A stretch of 64,000 bases of DNA from assembly GCF_964340395.1 (NCBI RefSeq), contig NC_135564.1, forward strand, positions 23,048,387-23,112,386. The letters run 5' to 3'. The notes beneath the pieces are model-generated. The model made no database searches, was not told the DNA's origin, and saw only the letters and a program-made list of their open reading frames with translations. Source of the stretch: Glandiceps talaboti. Taxonomy: Eukaryota > Hemichordata > Enteropneusta > Spengelidae. Shown here one piece after another: positions 33,660-44,042 of the stretch (position 1 is the stretch's first letter; each line of letters starts with the position of its first letter). Made by a program: the position numbers and the translations under genes.

Positions 33660-34515
33660 TGAATGATATTGAATCAAAACACATAAAAGCATGCAGATGT
33701 ATGCTTGGAGTTATCAAAACATCATGTATTCATGCATGTTTAGGTGAATTAGGTCGTTTTCCATTATTAATTACTGTTATTGAAAATGTTGTCAAATAAT
33801 GGTTTCGGTTAAAACAAGTTAAAAAGGCATCTTTACTTAATTATGCATACAAATTAGAAATGAGGTTGCATGAAAATCACCAGTCCATATATCTTGATTT
33901 TGTTCATTCAGTATTTTCATTTTGTAACTGTTCCCATTTTATAGTTGGTGAGAATTATAAATTGTCTACTATATTAAGGAAAGTTAAAGATTCTTTGAAA
34001 TCAAAATTTATTGACATGTGGAAGCAATCATTGGCAAGTAACAACAAACTTCATGTTTATTCAAAAATTAAGTTAACTTTTCAACGTGAAAAATATTTAT
34101 CTGTTGTTAGAAACACTTTTGATAGAATAGCTGTTACAAAATTAAGGATTTCAAACCATATATTGCCAATTGAAACTGGCCGTTACAAGAACATTGAAAG
34201 GAAACAGAGATTATGCACCTTGTGTAGTTCGAGTATTGGATATGAATTTCACTGTGCATTACTGTAAAAATGAAAAAATTAAGAAGTTAAGAGATGAATA
34301 CTTAGACATTTTATTTTGTTTACAGTCGCAGTTACTTAAATTTAATAATCATTCTCTATTTAAGTACATTTTTTCATTTGTAGATGATACTCTAGCAAGT
34401 GTCACAGCTAGATTTCTCAATGATGTACTTAATATTTTCAAGACATTGTAAACATGTGTTTCTCTTGGTATATTTCCTTGCCAATGTCACTTCTTGTGTA
34501 CTCGGCTTAATAAAT
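33660..34515 (+). mobile_element. LINE remnant, 3' end with broken ORF2 C-terminus
   Basis: Reads CMLGVIKTSCIHACLGELGR, FPLLITVIENVVK, an in-frame TAA, WFRLKQVKKASLLNYAYKLE, NNKLHVYSKIKLTF, LRISNHILPIETGRYKNIER and a Cys motif CTLCSSSIGYEFHCALL. A frameshift near 34265 separates the tail (about 34270-34451). GELGR-PL, LPIE-GRY and C-x2-C...H...C are the C-terminal pattern seen in the longer LINE at 44043-45448, so the two belong to one broad clade. The end carries AATAAATAAATAAATAGA and a GTAT microsatellite. It is 5' truncated and dead. Confidence 0.75.
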
Positions 34516-34516
34516 A

Positions 34517-34582
34517 AATAAATAGATAAAATATGTATGTATGTATGTATGTATGTACATGTATGTAGAGTAGAGTAGAGTG
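34517..34582. repeat. (GTAT)n/(GTAGA)n microsatellite between two LINE tails
   Basis: Short GTAT and GTAGA repeats lie between the 3' end of the plus-strand LINE remnant and the 3' end of the minus-strand one. Confidence 0.85.
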
Positions 34583-35315
34583 GAGTATATTTTATTTAAC
34601 ATAAAATTACATCATTCAAGAACATAATTTATGGTCAATGATATACAGATACAATGTAACTACACAACAATAAAATAACACTAAACTACTAATAATTTCA
34701 AAAAAGTTAAACTATAAATTTGAGTAATAGTTTTAATGAACTTACCCATACTGTTGGCAATAAACCCATCCTTAGTTCTCATTAGTTAATGGAATGCATC
34801 AATATTTGTTAGTTTTGATATAGTTTCATCGTAGACTGATAACTGATTGATTCTAGCTTTATTTATTGAATGTTTTTTTTACATTCTAGTAAAGCATGAA
34901 TTTCATTGCCAACAGACTGTATTGCCACACATATTACAAAATCTTTGCTCTGGAGGTACGCCAATGTATCTTAATTTTTCAATAGGTAATTATTTGCTGA
35001 TATTTCTGAATTCAGTGATGTTAATTCTGTGACTGGCATTATCCACTAAGTCTAGATATGGTTCAAATCATAGGTAAATTTAAATTTGTTGTAAGTGTGC
35101 AATTTGTTATTATTTAATTTGTGAAGATTTGGTACCCAAATGTTATTCAGATATATTTGATTTAGTTTACTTTCAAATGTTTGAACATCATTGATGTCAT
35201 CACTAGCTTCAGTTACATGTAATATTTTCTCACTGAAAGTTGACCATGTATTAAATTTGCTATTTTTTTCTGTGATGAAAGCATAGTGAACTAGTTGATC
35301 ACAATCTTTACTTTT
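34583..35315 (-). mobile_element. LINE remnant, minus strand, C-terminal ORF2
   Basis: The minus strand reads SKLNQIYLNNIWVPNLHKL, NNNKLHTYNKFKFTYDLNH, then in shifted frames VDNASHRINITEFRNIS, LPIEKLRYIGVPPEQRF and CNMCGNT...NEIHALLEC. The landmarks NNKLHTY-KFKF, LPIE-RY and C-x2-C...H...C match the plus-strand remnant at 33660-34515. At least two frameshifts and a stop break it. Its 3' end faces the other copy (tail to tail). Its upstream part is cut by the family A fragment at 35316. Confidence 0.72.
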
Positions 35316-35550
35316 TAGCACAACTGAACTGAAGGTTCAGTAGTGCTATAGGCATGGCAAAGTGTCTGTCTGTCTGTCTGTGTGTGTGTGTGTATGTGTG
35401 TAAACAACTTAAAGTCAAAAACTGCTGAACTGATTGCCATGATATTTGGTGGGTCCATTACCTTGGGTGTCTAGTTGGGAAATTGTTCAAATCAAAATGA
35501 TCGCATCACAGGTGTGTGATTTGGGTCAAAAAATGTGATTTTCCTTCAAA
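35316..35550 (-). mobile_element. Family A fragment, copy A5 (3' end only, reversed)
   Basis: In reverse orientation it carries the 3' hairpin (TTAGCACAACTGAACTGAAG...), a GTCT/GT microsatellite and one ~147-bp iteration up to TGTGATTTTCC. The rest of the element is missing. It abuts the minus-strand LINE remnant. Confidence 0.75.
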
Positions 35551-35775
35551 ATCTTCTTTGTTCTCAGTGAACACCATGAGGGGATGTGTTAGGTAACGTT
35601 ATATAATCGCTGGGCAAAGTTCATATGCACATTCTAAATCCAGTTATTACAATAGGTTATGTAAATAAGACTGGTAAATATGCCCTTTCTTTCTTGGTGG
35701 AAATTTTACTAAGTTTGAAATGAAAATGATTGCAGCACGAGGGTGATCATTGATTTGGGTAAAAAAACATGATTT

Positions 35776-37285
35776 TTAGCACAACTGAACTGAGGTTCAG
35801 TAGTGCTATAGGGATCGCTCAGTGTCTGTCTGTCTGTCTGTCTGTGTGTGTGTGTGTGTATGTGTGTGTAAACAACTTAAAGTCAAAGACTGCTGAACCG
35901 ATTGCCATGATATTTGGTGGGTCCATTACCTCGGGTGACTAGTTGGGAAATTGTTCAAATCAAAATGATCGCATCACAGGTGTGTGATTTGGGTCAAAAA
36001 ATGTTATTTTTGGTCAAAAAACTTAAACTCAGAAACTACTGGGCAGATTGGTGCAAAATTTGGTGGGAAGATTCTTTAGGGGTGTAAAGTAAGATTTGTT
36101 CATGACATGATGATTCCATCAGTGATATGCAAATTAGGGCTAAAAATGTGTCTTTTTGGTTAAAAATCTATAATTCCAAAACTACTGAGCAGATTGGGCT
36201 GAAATTTGATGGGGATGCATCTAGGGATGTATGGACGAAGATATATTAAGCATACAATGATTCCATGAGTGATATGCAAATTAGGTGTAAGAATGTTCAT
36301 TTTTGGTCAAAAACTTATATCTCAAAAAGTACTTGGTCAATGAGTCTGAAACTTGGCGAGATGTTTCTGAAACTGTTATTCTGCAGATTTTCTTCAAAAT
36401 ATTTTGACAAAATTGGCCCTAGCGACCATGACCACGCCCTTTAGCAACAACCAAATGGCAGTATATTTTGGTCAAATAACATCAACATCTGGTAGGCAAG
36501 CGAGTAAACATTCAAAAAATGTGTGCAAATACCCTAGCAACCATGACCACGCCCATAGCAACAGCCAAACAGTGGTGTATTTCACAAAGATAACAACAGG
36601 GTTTAATAGACAATTGAATAAACATTCAAAAAATGTATGTAAATTTGCATAGCAACAAGACCACACCCATAGCAACAGCCAAATAATCACGTATTTTGCA
36701 AAGATAACAACAGGAATAGAAAGACAAATTAATAAATATTCAAAAAATGTATACAAATACCCTAGTAACCATGACCACGCCCATGGCAACAGCCAAACGG
36801 TGGTGTATTTCACAAAGATAACAATGGGGTTTAATAGACAAATGAATAAACATTCAAAAAATTTATGCAAATACCCTAGTAACCATGACCACGCCCATAG
36901 CAACAGCCAAACGGTGGTGTATTTCACAAAGATAACAATGGGGTTTAATAGACAATTGAATAAACATTCAAAAAATGTATTTAAATTTGCCTAGCAACAA
37001 GACCATGCCCATAGCAACAGCCAAATGATCACGTGTATTGCAAAGACAATATCAGGAATTCATACACAAGTGAACAAAAACATACATAAATGTATGCAAA
37101 TATATCTAACAACATGACCACGCCCATAGCAACAGCCAAATGATAGCATTTATCGTAAAGATAGCAACATGGTTGGATAGGCAACTGGATAGTTATTCAG
37201 CAAATGAACACCTATTGTTAGCATGGACTAGCATATGGATAAACATTTAAAACTGTACAGTTGTGCTACAACGCCATTGGCGGTA
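35776..37285 (-). mobile_element. Family A Helentron-like element, copy A4 (reversed)
   Basis: Full-length in reverse. The 3' hairpin is at 35776-35809, followed by GTCT/GTGT repeats, then the ~147-bp iterations (35900-36330) and several ~114-bp monomers with CCACGCCCATAGCAACAGCC. The 5' end reads on the plus strand ACAGTTGTGCTACAACGCCA then TTGGCGGTA. Open frames of up to 151 codons across the monomers are repeat artefacts. A divergent ~200-bp A-like patch precedes it at 35551-35775. Confidence 0.85.
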
Positions 37286-37396
37286 TTTTTATTCTTTTCC
37301 AGAATTTTAACACTTGAACACAAACTTTTACAATAACTGGATAACTGCCTACTTCTGCTCTAACAGCAATATTTGTGGCATGTTTATTTATGTGTC

Positions 37397-37472
37397 TATG
37401 TATGTATGTATGTATGTATGTATGTATGTATGTATGTATGTATGTATGTATGTATTTATTTATTTATTTATT
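37397..37472. repeat. (GTAT)n(TTTA)n microsatellite
   Basis: About 14 GTAT repeats run into TTTA repeats. Frames over it on the plus strand are artefacts. Confidence 0.95.
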
Positions 37473-37864
37473 GCATCCCTTTTGTATCAGGGGCTCACTA
37501 AGAGTATTAGGAGCAGCACTAAGAAAAATTAAAATACACACACTACAAAAAAGATGAGTAAAAAACATATACAGGAATAAACAACAAAATAAACCAAAGT
37601 GAGGTAAGAATATTGATAAAATGAAAATAAAAACAAAAATGTATGCTTCAAATGTTAGTTGTCAGAAAATCTAACAGCTAAACTATTCTATATTAGTTTT
37701 AACAAAATCTTTTATGTTTTCAATTCATAGATTTAAACCATAGCTACTTGCGGTCATTATTAAACTTCTTCCAAAAATTTCCAGAAAGGGTTATTAACAA
37801 AAACTCATGTGTAACAAAAACTCTTACGTGTCCTTTTTCAATGTAAATAGTGAAATATTGAACA
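37473..37864. other. Short AT-rich non-coding spacer
   Basis: AT-rich DNA after the microsatellite with no frame of note. The tail TTTATTTATTTATTGCATCC may be the 3' end of a minus-strand retroelement, but no coding trace supports that. Confidence 0.3.
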
Positions 37865-38828
37865 ACAAGCCATTGAGAATGACATAGTCCCCGCTATGAT
37901 TGGGTTTTAAGGAATTAGCACTACTCTGATCACGCAACAACACTTGTGAACCTAAATCAAACAGACTTAGATATGCTGTGTCTGCTTGTCGGACATGGAA
38001 CATGCCTACAACAAGAAAGGATTGTTCGGGTATGGGGGATCATATCAATATGAAAATGGATATGCAAATGTATGTCATAGAACACTGTCCTAATACCAAC
38101 TCTGAATGAGATCTGTTCAAGCATGTCTGAGTTATGGCTTTGGACATGGAAAATTCACAAACAAAATGGCTGCCAGGCAGCCATATTGGATCGTATCATG
38201 ACGAAAATGGATATGCACATGTATGTCATAGAACACTGTCCTAATACCAACTTCGAATGAGATCTGTTCAAGCATGTCTGAGTTATGGCTTTGGACATGG
38301 AAAATTTGCAAACAAAATGGCTGCCAGGCAGCCATATTGGATTGTATCACAATGAAAATGGATATGCACATGTATGTCATAGAACACTGTCCTAATACCA
38401 ACTTTAAATGAGATCTGTTCAAGCATGTCTAAGTTATGGCTTTGGACATGAAAATTCACAAACAAAATGGCTGCCAGGCGGCCATATTGGATCGTATCAT
38501 GACAACAATGAATATGCACATATATGCCATAGAACACTGTCCTAATACCAACTCTGAATGAGATCTGTGTGAGCATGTCTGAGTTATGGCTTTAGACAGG
38601 GAAAATTCGCAAACAAAATGGCTGCTAGGCAGCCATATTGGATCGTATCATAAAACAAATTGACGTGCATATGTATGCCATAGCATGTTGCCCCTGTACC
38701 AAGTTTGAAAAAAATCGGTACAGGCATCTCCAAGAAACGGCTGCGGACGGACGGACGGACGGACGCACGGACGGACAGACGGAACCCAATCCATAAGTCC
38801 CCGTTCCGGACTTCGTCCGCGGGGACTA
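37865..38828 (+). mobile_element. Family B Helentron-like element, copy B3 (cleanest copy)
   Basis: A complete 964-bp copy. It starts ACAAGCCATTGAGAATGACA, then ATAGTCCCCGCTATGATTGG, four ~150-bp monomers with AAAATGGCTGCCAGGCAGCC, and the core AAATCGGTACAGGCATCTCC. A GGACGGACG microsatellite (38746-38781) and the 3' hairpin AGTCCCCG...CGGGGACT (38798-38827) finish it. Minus-strand frames of about 97 codons through the monomers are artefacts. No enzyme is encoded. Confidence 0.85.
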
Positions 38829-39377
38829 ATTATAACAATATATCGTTTATATTCATTTTAGTGTTTGCTGAGATGATCAAACAATCATATGTATTGAAGG
38901 AAAATACCCTGTCATGTTGGTTTTGCTTGATCACACTTTCTCTGACTTTATCAGAAAGAATAAAGCACACATCTTCAGTTTACCTCTGTTTTTCCCTTTT
39001 TCCCCTTTTCAACACAATGGAGCACAAAAGCTTTGTTTGAGTTTACCAACACACCACAAAGAGGATAAGGGCAGAGCATTGTCTCAATAATGTTTTTTAA
39101 AATGATTCACACCAATTGCCCTCCAAATGTTCTACAACATTCACATTTAGGGAACAAGCTAAATTTACAGGGGAGGGGGAGAAAATGGGGTCATATATAT
39201 AAAGCCGGCAAACTGGAGAGAACAGTGCTCAATGCATTATTAGTTGCAGAGTGTAATAGGCACAATCTTAAGAGGTCCTTATCCATAACTCAAGAGTTTT
39301 ATTCTTTCAAATTATGGCTTAATATGTTGAGAATATATAATAATGAACTGAGAGTAAAACTGTGGTATCAAAGACAA
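38829..39377. other. Non-coding stretch with one weak open frame
   Basis: A 157-codon plus-strand frame begins at 39090, but its second half overlaps a dispersed repeat (39378 onward) and no domain is recognisable. I do not call it a gene. Confidence 0.4.
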
Positions 39378-39912
39378 TATTCTAACACTCCATGCTATTC
39401 AATAATGTCTATGATGTTAAAATCTATGCCTCTAAATGGCCTTCTACATGTCCTTAGGCAAATTTTTTTTTATTGTTTCCTATTAGAAAGGCAAAGGCAT
39501 GAAGATGTGCATGGAAATGGAAGTAAACTATTACCATTTTACATAACTATGCAAATTCTTTAGGGTCAGCAGTTTAAACGAGGGGCAGTCGAGGTATCGG
39601 AAACACAATTAAATCTAAACTATTGTTTTATTGGGCTTATTTTCAGAAGAGTGCTCACCATGGGAGTGAAACACTCCCTCCGACACCCTCACCATGGGAA
39701 TCGAACACTCCCTCCGACACCCTCCCCATGAACCCTGCTCCAAATCACAACTGAATGGGGGGGGGGGGGGGGGGGCTATTGGCTAAGTATCTCCAAGTAT
39801 AGATTACAATTCAACCTCTCCTTGCAAATCCATAAAGAAATCTCTTATTATGTATGGACACTGAAGTCAATTGCCACTGTTATTTTAGTGTATCATACAT
39901 TTGCACATCTCC
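39378..39912 (+). repeat. Dispersed repeat, copy 1 (pair of 60180-60426)
   Basis: CAATAATGTCTATGATGTTA, CTAAATGGCCTTCTACATGT, AAAGAAATCTCTTATTATGT and CCACTGTTATTTTAGTGT match the other copy in order. This copy holds an extra ~330 bp with a tandemly repeated CACTCCCTCCGACACCCTC motif and a 19-G run (39757-39775). The G-run also has a counterpart in the other copy (15 G at 60412-60426), though at a different relative place. Confidence 0.6.
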
Positions 39913-39947
39913 AGAATACGGGAAATATACCCATATAACTGCAAAAA

Positions 39948-40953
39948 TAACCAGATTTAAACTGAATGCCTTCCATAAGGGCAGAGTTTTGAGATTGTCG
40001 TTCCTACAAACAATTGTTGGAATACAACAGAACATATTTTTTCTCATTGATTGCTATTTGCTCATTGCTGTTAGTGATCTCCTGGCCAACCACAACATGT
40101 AATGTGAAGTTTTATAGAATGTTGTAGCATAGCACTCACCATAGAAAGAGTTTTAAAGGCCCCCAAAAAATTGTTTCTGGTCAGCGCTTTAGACAACATT
40201 TCCTGATGAGAAACTATTTTTTCCTTTTTAGTGGCCTACAAAAATATGCCAATAACTTATTAAAACTAAAAGCTACATCAATGATAGTTTCAGGACAAGT
40301 GCACTTTGGTATCGCAAATGTATGTATCAAATTATATTGAATTTGAAGCGTGCATTCTTGAGATATAGCCTAATTACCGAAAACCATTAATTATGTAAAT
40401 TGCTCGTTAATATTCATGGGATGTTTACTGAAACCTAAACAGTTCTTGTCACTACCCTACAGAACACATGCAATAAATTTCGTTTGAATTGAGCCAGTGG
40501 TGTTTTAGAAAATGGTGATAAAGTCGCACCACTTTAGACATTTCCTGACCAGAAACTATTTTTTTCTTTTTTTTTGCCTACCGGAAATATGCCAATTACT
40601 TATTAAAACTAAAAGCTACATTAGTAATATTTTCAGGACAGGTGCGCTTTGGTATCATAAATGTATGTACCAGGTTATAATGAATTTGAAGTGTGCATTC
40701 TTGAGATAGAGCCTTATTACCAAAAACCATTAATTACGTAAATTGCTCATTAATATTCATGGGATGTTTAAAACCATTAATTACGTAAATTGCTCATTAA
40801 TATTCACAGGATGTTTATCAAAACCTAATCAAGTCTTGCCATTGCCCTACGGAATGCGTCTTCAAAATTTCGTTTGAATTGAGCAAGCTGTTATGGAGAA
40901 AACAATAAATACATATACAATACACTAAACACATCTCTTCCTTACGGAAGAAA
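39948..40953 (+). mobile_element. Family C Helentron-like element, copy C1 (old)
   Basis: Begins ACCAGATTTAAACTGAATGC-CTTCCATAAGGG like C2, and contains repeated ATTAATTACGTAAATTGCTC and TTAAAACTAAAAGCTACAT blocks. It has the core AAATTTCGTTTGAATTGAGC and ends in a small hairpin TTCC-TTAC-GGAA at about 40937-40948. It is more diverged than C2 and lacks an obvious GACA tract. Confidence 0.6.
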
Positions 40954-40994
40954 AAATGGCCCCTAATTTAAATTAAAAAATGTTCATTATACCT

Positions 40995-41172
40995 TTTTTG
41001 TCATAGCAGTGTACTCCCCAGTGTCATAGCAGTGTATACCCAGTATCATAGCATTGTATACCCTAGTGTCATAGCAGTGTATACCCAGTATCATAGCATT
41101 GTATACCCCAGTGTCATAGCAGTGTACTCCCCAGTGTCATAGCAGTGTATACCCAGTATCATAGCATTGTAT
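40995..41172. repeat. Short minisatellite, 22-bp unit
   Basis: About eight copies of GTCATAGCAGTGTATACCCC with variants CAGTATCATAGCATTGTATA. Alternation of the two versions gives a 44-bp double unit. It lies just upstream of the esterase-like locus. Confidence 0.93.
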
Positions 41173-41302
41173 GCCTGCAAATAAGCATAATAGTATACTG
41201 CAATTACTGTTTCCCATTATGAGTAATATACTAATACCTAACATCTGTGTGCTTGGTAATTACACAAATTTACATTATCTATGTTTATCAATATATGTAC
41301 AG

Positions 41303-41379
41303 ATATGGTGGGAACATTGGTATCCAAACCTTCCATTAGAAGGAATGTTATTCAGTTCAAATGGCAGAAATGAAGTCAG
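41303..41379 (+). other. Candidate upstream exon of the esterase-like locus
   Basis: ATATATGTACAG precedes and GTCAG/GTAAGC follows; the donor is near consensus. The exon is 77 nt and reads IWWEHWYPNLPLEGMLFSSN-GRNEVR in one frame. If spliced to the strong acceptor at 41620, that frame runs into a stop soon after. So in the spliced message this is more likely 5' untranslated, with translation starting at the ATG at 41631. The splice pair is seen; the gene link is inferred from proximity. Confidence 0.4.
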
Positions 41380-41620
41380 GTAAGCAACTTTACCTGCATT
41401 TCTAACTTTAAATATCTATTTGGCAAATAACATTTATTTTTCAAAAAGAAATTTCAAATTTTTAGTAATAGAATATTATCTAAAGTTTATCTCTGCCAAA
41501 GTTCAACTGATGATTTTCTTTTTGAAGGTCTTTTACTCTAGTAAGTACAAAAACAAGGTACATAATTTATGAATTTCTGACTTTATTAAAGAATTTCATT
41601 CCTGTTTCTTTTGTTGCAGG

Positions 41621-43167
41621 CCTAAGGAGAATGAACCACAGTCGGCTTCCAGTGCTGTTTGCCATGATAGCCTTTGTTAGTAGCATAGGGACTCTATTTT
41701 ATATTTTCGGTACGTCAGGGTCACAGACTGAACAGTATGGGCCGGCACAGAGAAGTGTGTTACAGTATCAGCCACAAGAACAATCTTCATACATATTTAA
41801 TAACCCTACTTGGAGTAATATGGATGCTAGAGAAAACGAAAATGTGCGAAAGCGGGAATTCCTTCAATCAGAAGTTGGCAGAAGATTACAAGGTACAAAA
41901 AAAATGTATATTTATACGATTACAACGAGAGAAAGAGAATATAACACAGATTGTTAAGAATATGGGTCTGGGTCAAAATATCTTGACAAGGGCAATTGTG
42001 AATTGGGGAAATGTGGATCGCTTGAAGACAGCAATAAAAGATGTCATCGAGACTGACCGATCTTTTAATATTGGCATCATGGGTGGGTCTGTTTCAGCAG
42101 TCAATTTATATCCACGAGTCCTTGAAATAACACTTCACAGAATCTTAGGAGGAAACGTGAGAGTAAATAACGCTGCAATTGGAGCAACAGATAGTCAGTA
42201 TTTTGCATACTGTATGAAGAATCACCTGGATGTATATCACTTAGACGTTATCATGTGGGAATTTGCTGTTAATGACTACCTGAAAGGTGTAGGTGCATCA
42301 GCTCAGGAGGAAATCACACGTGAAGTCTTGGAATTACCAAATAAACCACAGTTGATATATGTCAACTTCCTCTATGGAAAACAAATTTCTCAGAGATCAT
42401 GCAACAACAGTGAAGATATTGGTGGATGCGAATTGAGCTTGCATTATGATATACCCTCGGTGAGTCTGAAGGAGGCAATTTGTAAGAAAGTATTGGCAAG
42501 AAAAGCTGATGATCTAGTTGCTGGTGAAAACAAGAACCATCTGAGTGCAAAAGCACACTTAGAAATGGAGTTATATCTACGTCACTTTATGGTACAGGTC
42601 ATTACAAATACAACCTGGGAAATGCTAGATCAAAAACTGAACCCGACTTGACAGAGTTCTTCTGATGCCAACACTGCACTTCCATTACCATCGCCAGTTT
42701 TCATGTCAACTCGTATAACAAGACCTCGTTGCTGGTCTGCATTACTGCCACAACTTGGATTAAGTGAATATCTTTGGCCAATCCGGCCTGCTGAAGGATG
42801 GAACAAAGTTGCTGTCAATTCGGATAGTGCTGATCACAAACAACTTTGGGTTGGCAATCTAAATGGAAGTGTGATTAGATTCCCCATTGAAATTGAACCA
42901 TACAAAAATCTAACAAGCAAAGTCGCTATTTCTGCATTCACATGTAATGAATGTGGCACAGTCAGAGTTATCATTGATAATGACTTCACCAGAGCAGCAA
43001 CAGTGTATGGGCGAAGCAAGTATCACATTACATGGCCAACAGTAGTTGCTTCAGACATAGCACCAGGTCTTCATAATATCACAATTAAATGTCTTAGTAA
43101 TAGTCCATTTCAACTAGCTGCAATCACAACAGCATATGATATCATGGTGCCTATACATTATTTCTAA
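41621..43167 (+). pseudogene. Membrane-anchored SGNH/GDSL esterase-like protein, frameshifted and interrupted
   Basis: A strong acceptor (CCTGTTTCTTTTGTTGCAG) opens the exon. An ATG at 41631 starts MNHSRLPVLFAMIAF and a hydrophobic segment (residues about 7-27), a signal anchor. After an A8 run near 41898-41905 the coding frame shifts by one. The SGNH-like part follows: FNIGIMGGSVSA (42064, nucleophile-Ser block), NNAAIGATDSQYF (42166), DVIMWEFAVND (42245) and HLSAKAH (42538) as the likely catalytic-His block. A TGA at 42649-42651 interrupts the same frame, which then continues to 43167. The extra part includes GWNKVAVNSDSADHKQLWVG and LHNITIKCLSNSPF, likely a beta-rich C-terminal domain. TGA could come from CGA by CpG decay. 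Substrate unknown. Either a recent pseudogene or a gene with sequence errors. Confidence 0.7.
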
Positions 43168-43217
43168 CATAATGTAAAGTAATACTTAAACTAAGTATTC
43201 ATTCTTGTATCATAACT

Positions 43218-43350
43218 AAGGGTTGTTGTTACTTACAAGTAACATTTCACCTGTTCAGGTAGACAAGCTTTGTCAAATTGACCATTTAATGACTTTACTA
43301 CTAGGCAACCTGAACAGACAAAATGTTACTCATAGGTAATAACAACCCTT
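43218..43350. mobile_element. Small MITE with ~42-bp inverted ends
   Basis: AAGGGTTGTTGTTACTTACA at the left pairs with the right end GTAATAACAACCCTT, and the pairing continues through GTAACATTT...CCTGTTCAGG / CCTGAACAG...AAATGTTAC. Total length is 133 bp with a ~50-bp centre. It lies 50 bp after the esterase-like reading frame, so may be in its 3' untranslated region. No duplication of the target was identified. Confidence 0.75.
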
Positions 43351-44042
43351 GGCTGTGGTAGAAGAACGTATTATTACTGTTTTATCAGTCTGATAAATGT
43401 ATTTAAGGAAAGTAGAAGCTGTCTGTAAGAACATGACAAGTATGCAAGAATTTCAGTAATCTTAGTGAGTTTAACGTAAAGTACCTGAAGAATTCAATTG
43501 TTTAAAAACTTTAGTAAAATTATGAAGTCTATATTATAAATGTGAGAGCTTACTAAATCACAAAAAATGATAATGAATCATTGAAGTGTGTATAAGGACA
43601 CAGTTACAGTTTAAGACAATCCAAGATTATCTTGTCAACTTTTAGGCATATTTTGTTTGGTTACTGATTGCAAAGTTAATGATGCTGGGTAGACAGAAGG
43701 AACAGTCATCATAATGTTGGCACATACACTTGTTTAGCAAATGATCAACACGTAACAATTCATTCAGGCCGATATCTATTGGTATTATTATAATTAAATA
43801 AATACAATATTTATCAAACATTAGGAGTGCAAAAGTAACAAGTAAGAAAGTCCTTTATCATTCAGTATAATCCTTGCATTAACGTTTTAAATAACAATTC
43901 TTTGACAAAGACAATAGGTAAGATAAACGTTGGCTGACTACCCAATGAATATCTGTGTACCATAGAATAGAAAGATATCAAATAGAATGATATACCATAT
44001 AAAGTTTTAAAGATTAATATTAGTAATACTTGTAATATATAG
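43351..44042. other. AT-rich non-coding spacer
   Basis: No frame above 60 codons and no repeat recognised. It probably includes the 3' flank of the esterase-like locus. Confidence 0.4.

Noticed and set aside
36472-36994. 151-codon minus-strand frame
   Set aside because: Reads through ~114-bp monomers of family A copy A4; a repeat artefact.
39090-39563. 157-codon plus-strand frame as a gene
   Set aside because: No domain, and its second half lies in a dispersed repeat with a diverged copy at 60180.
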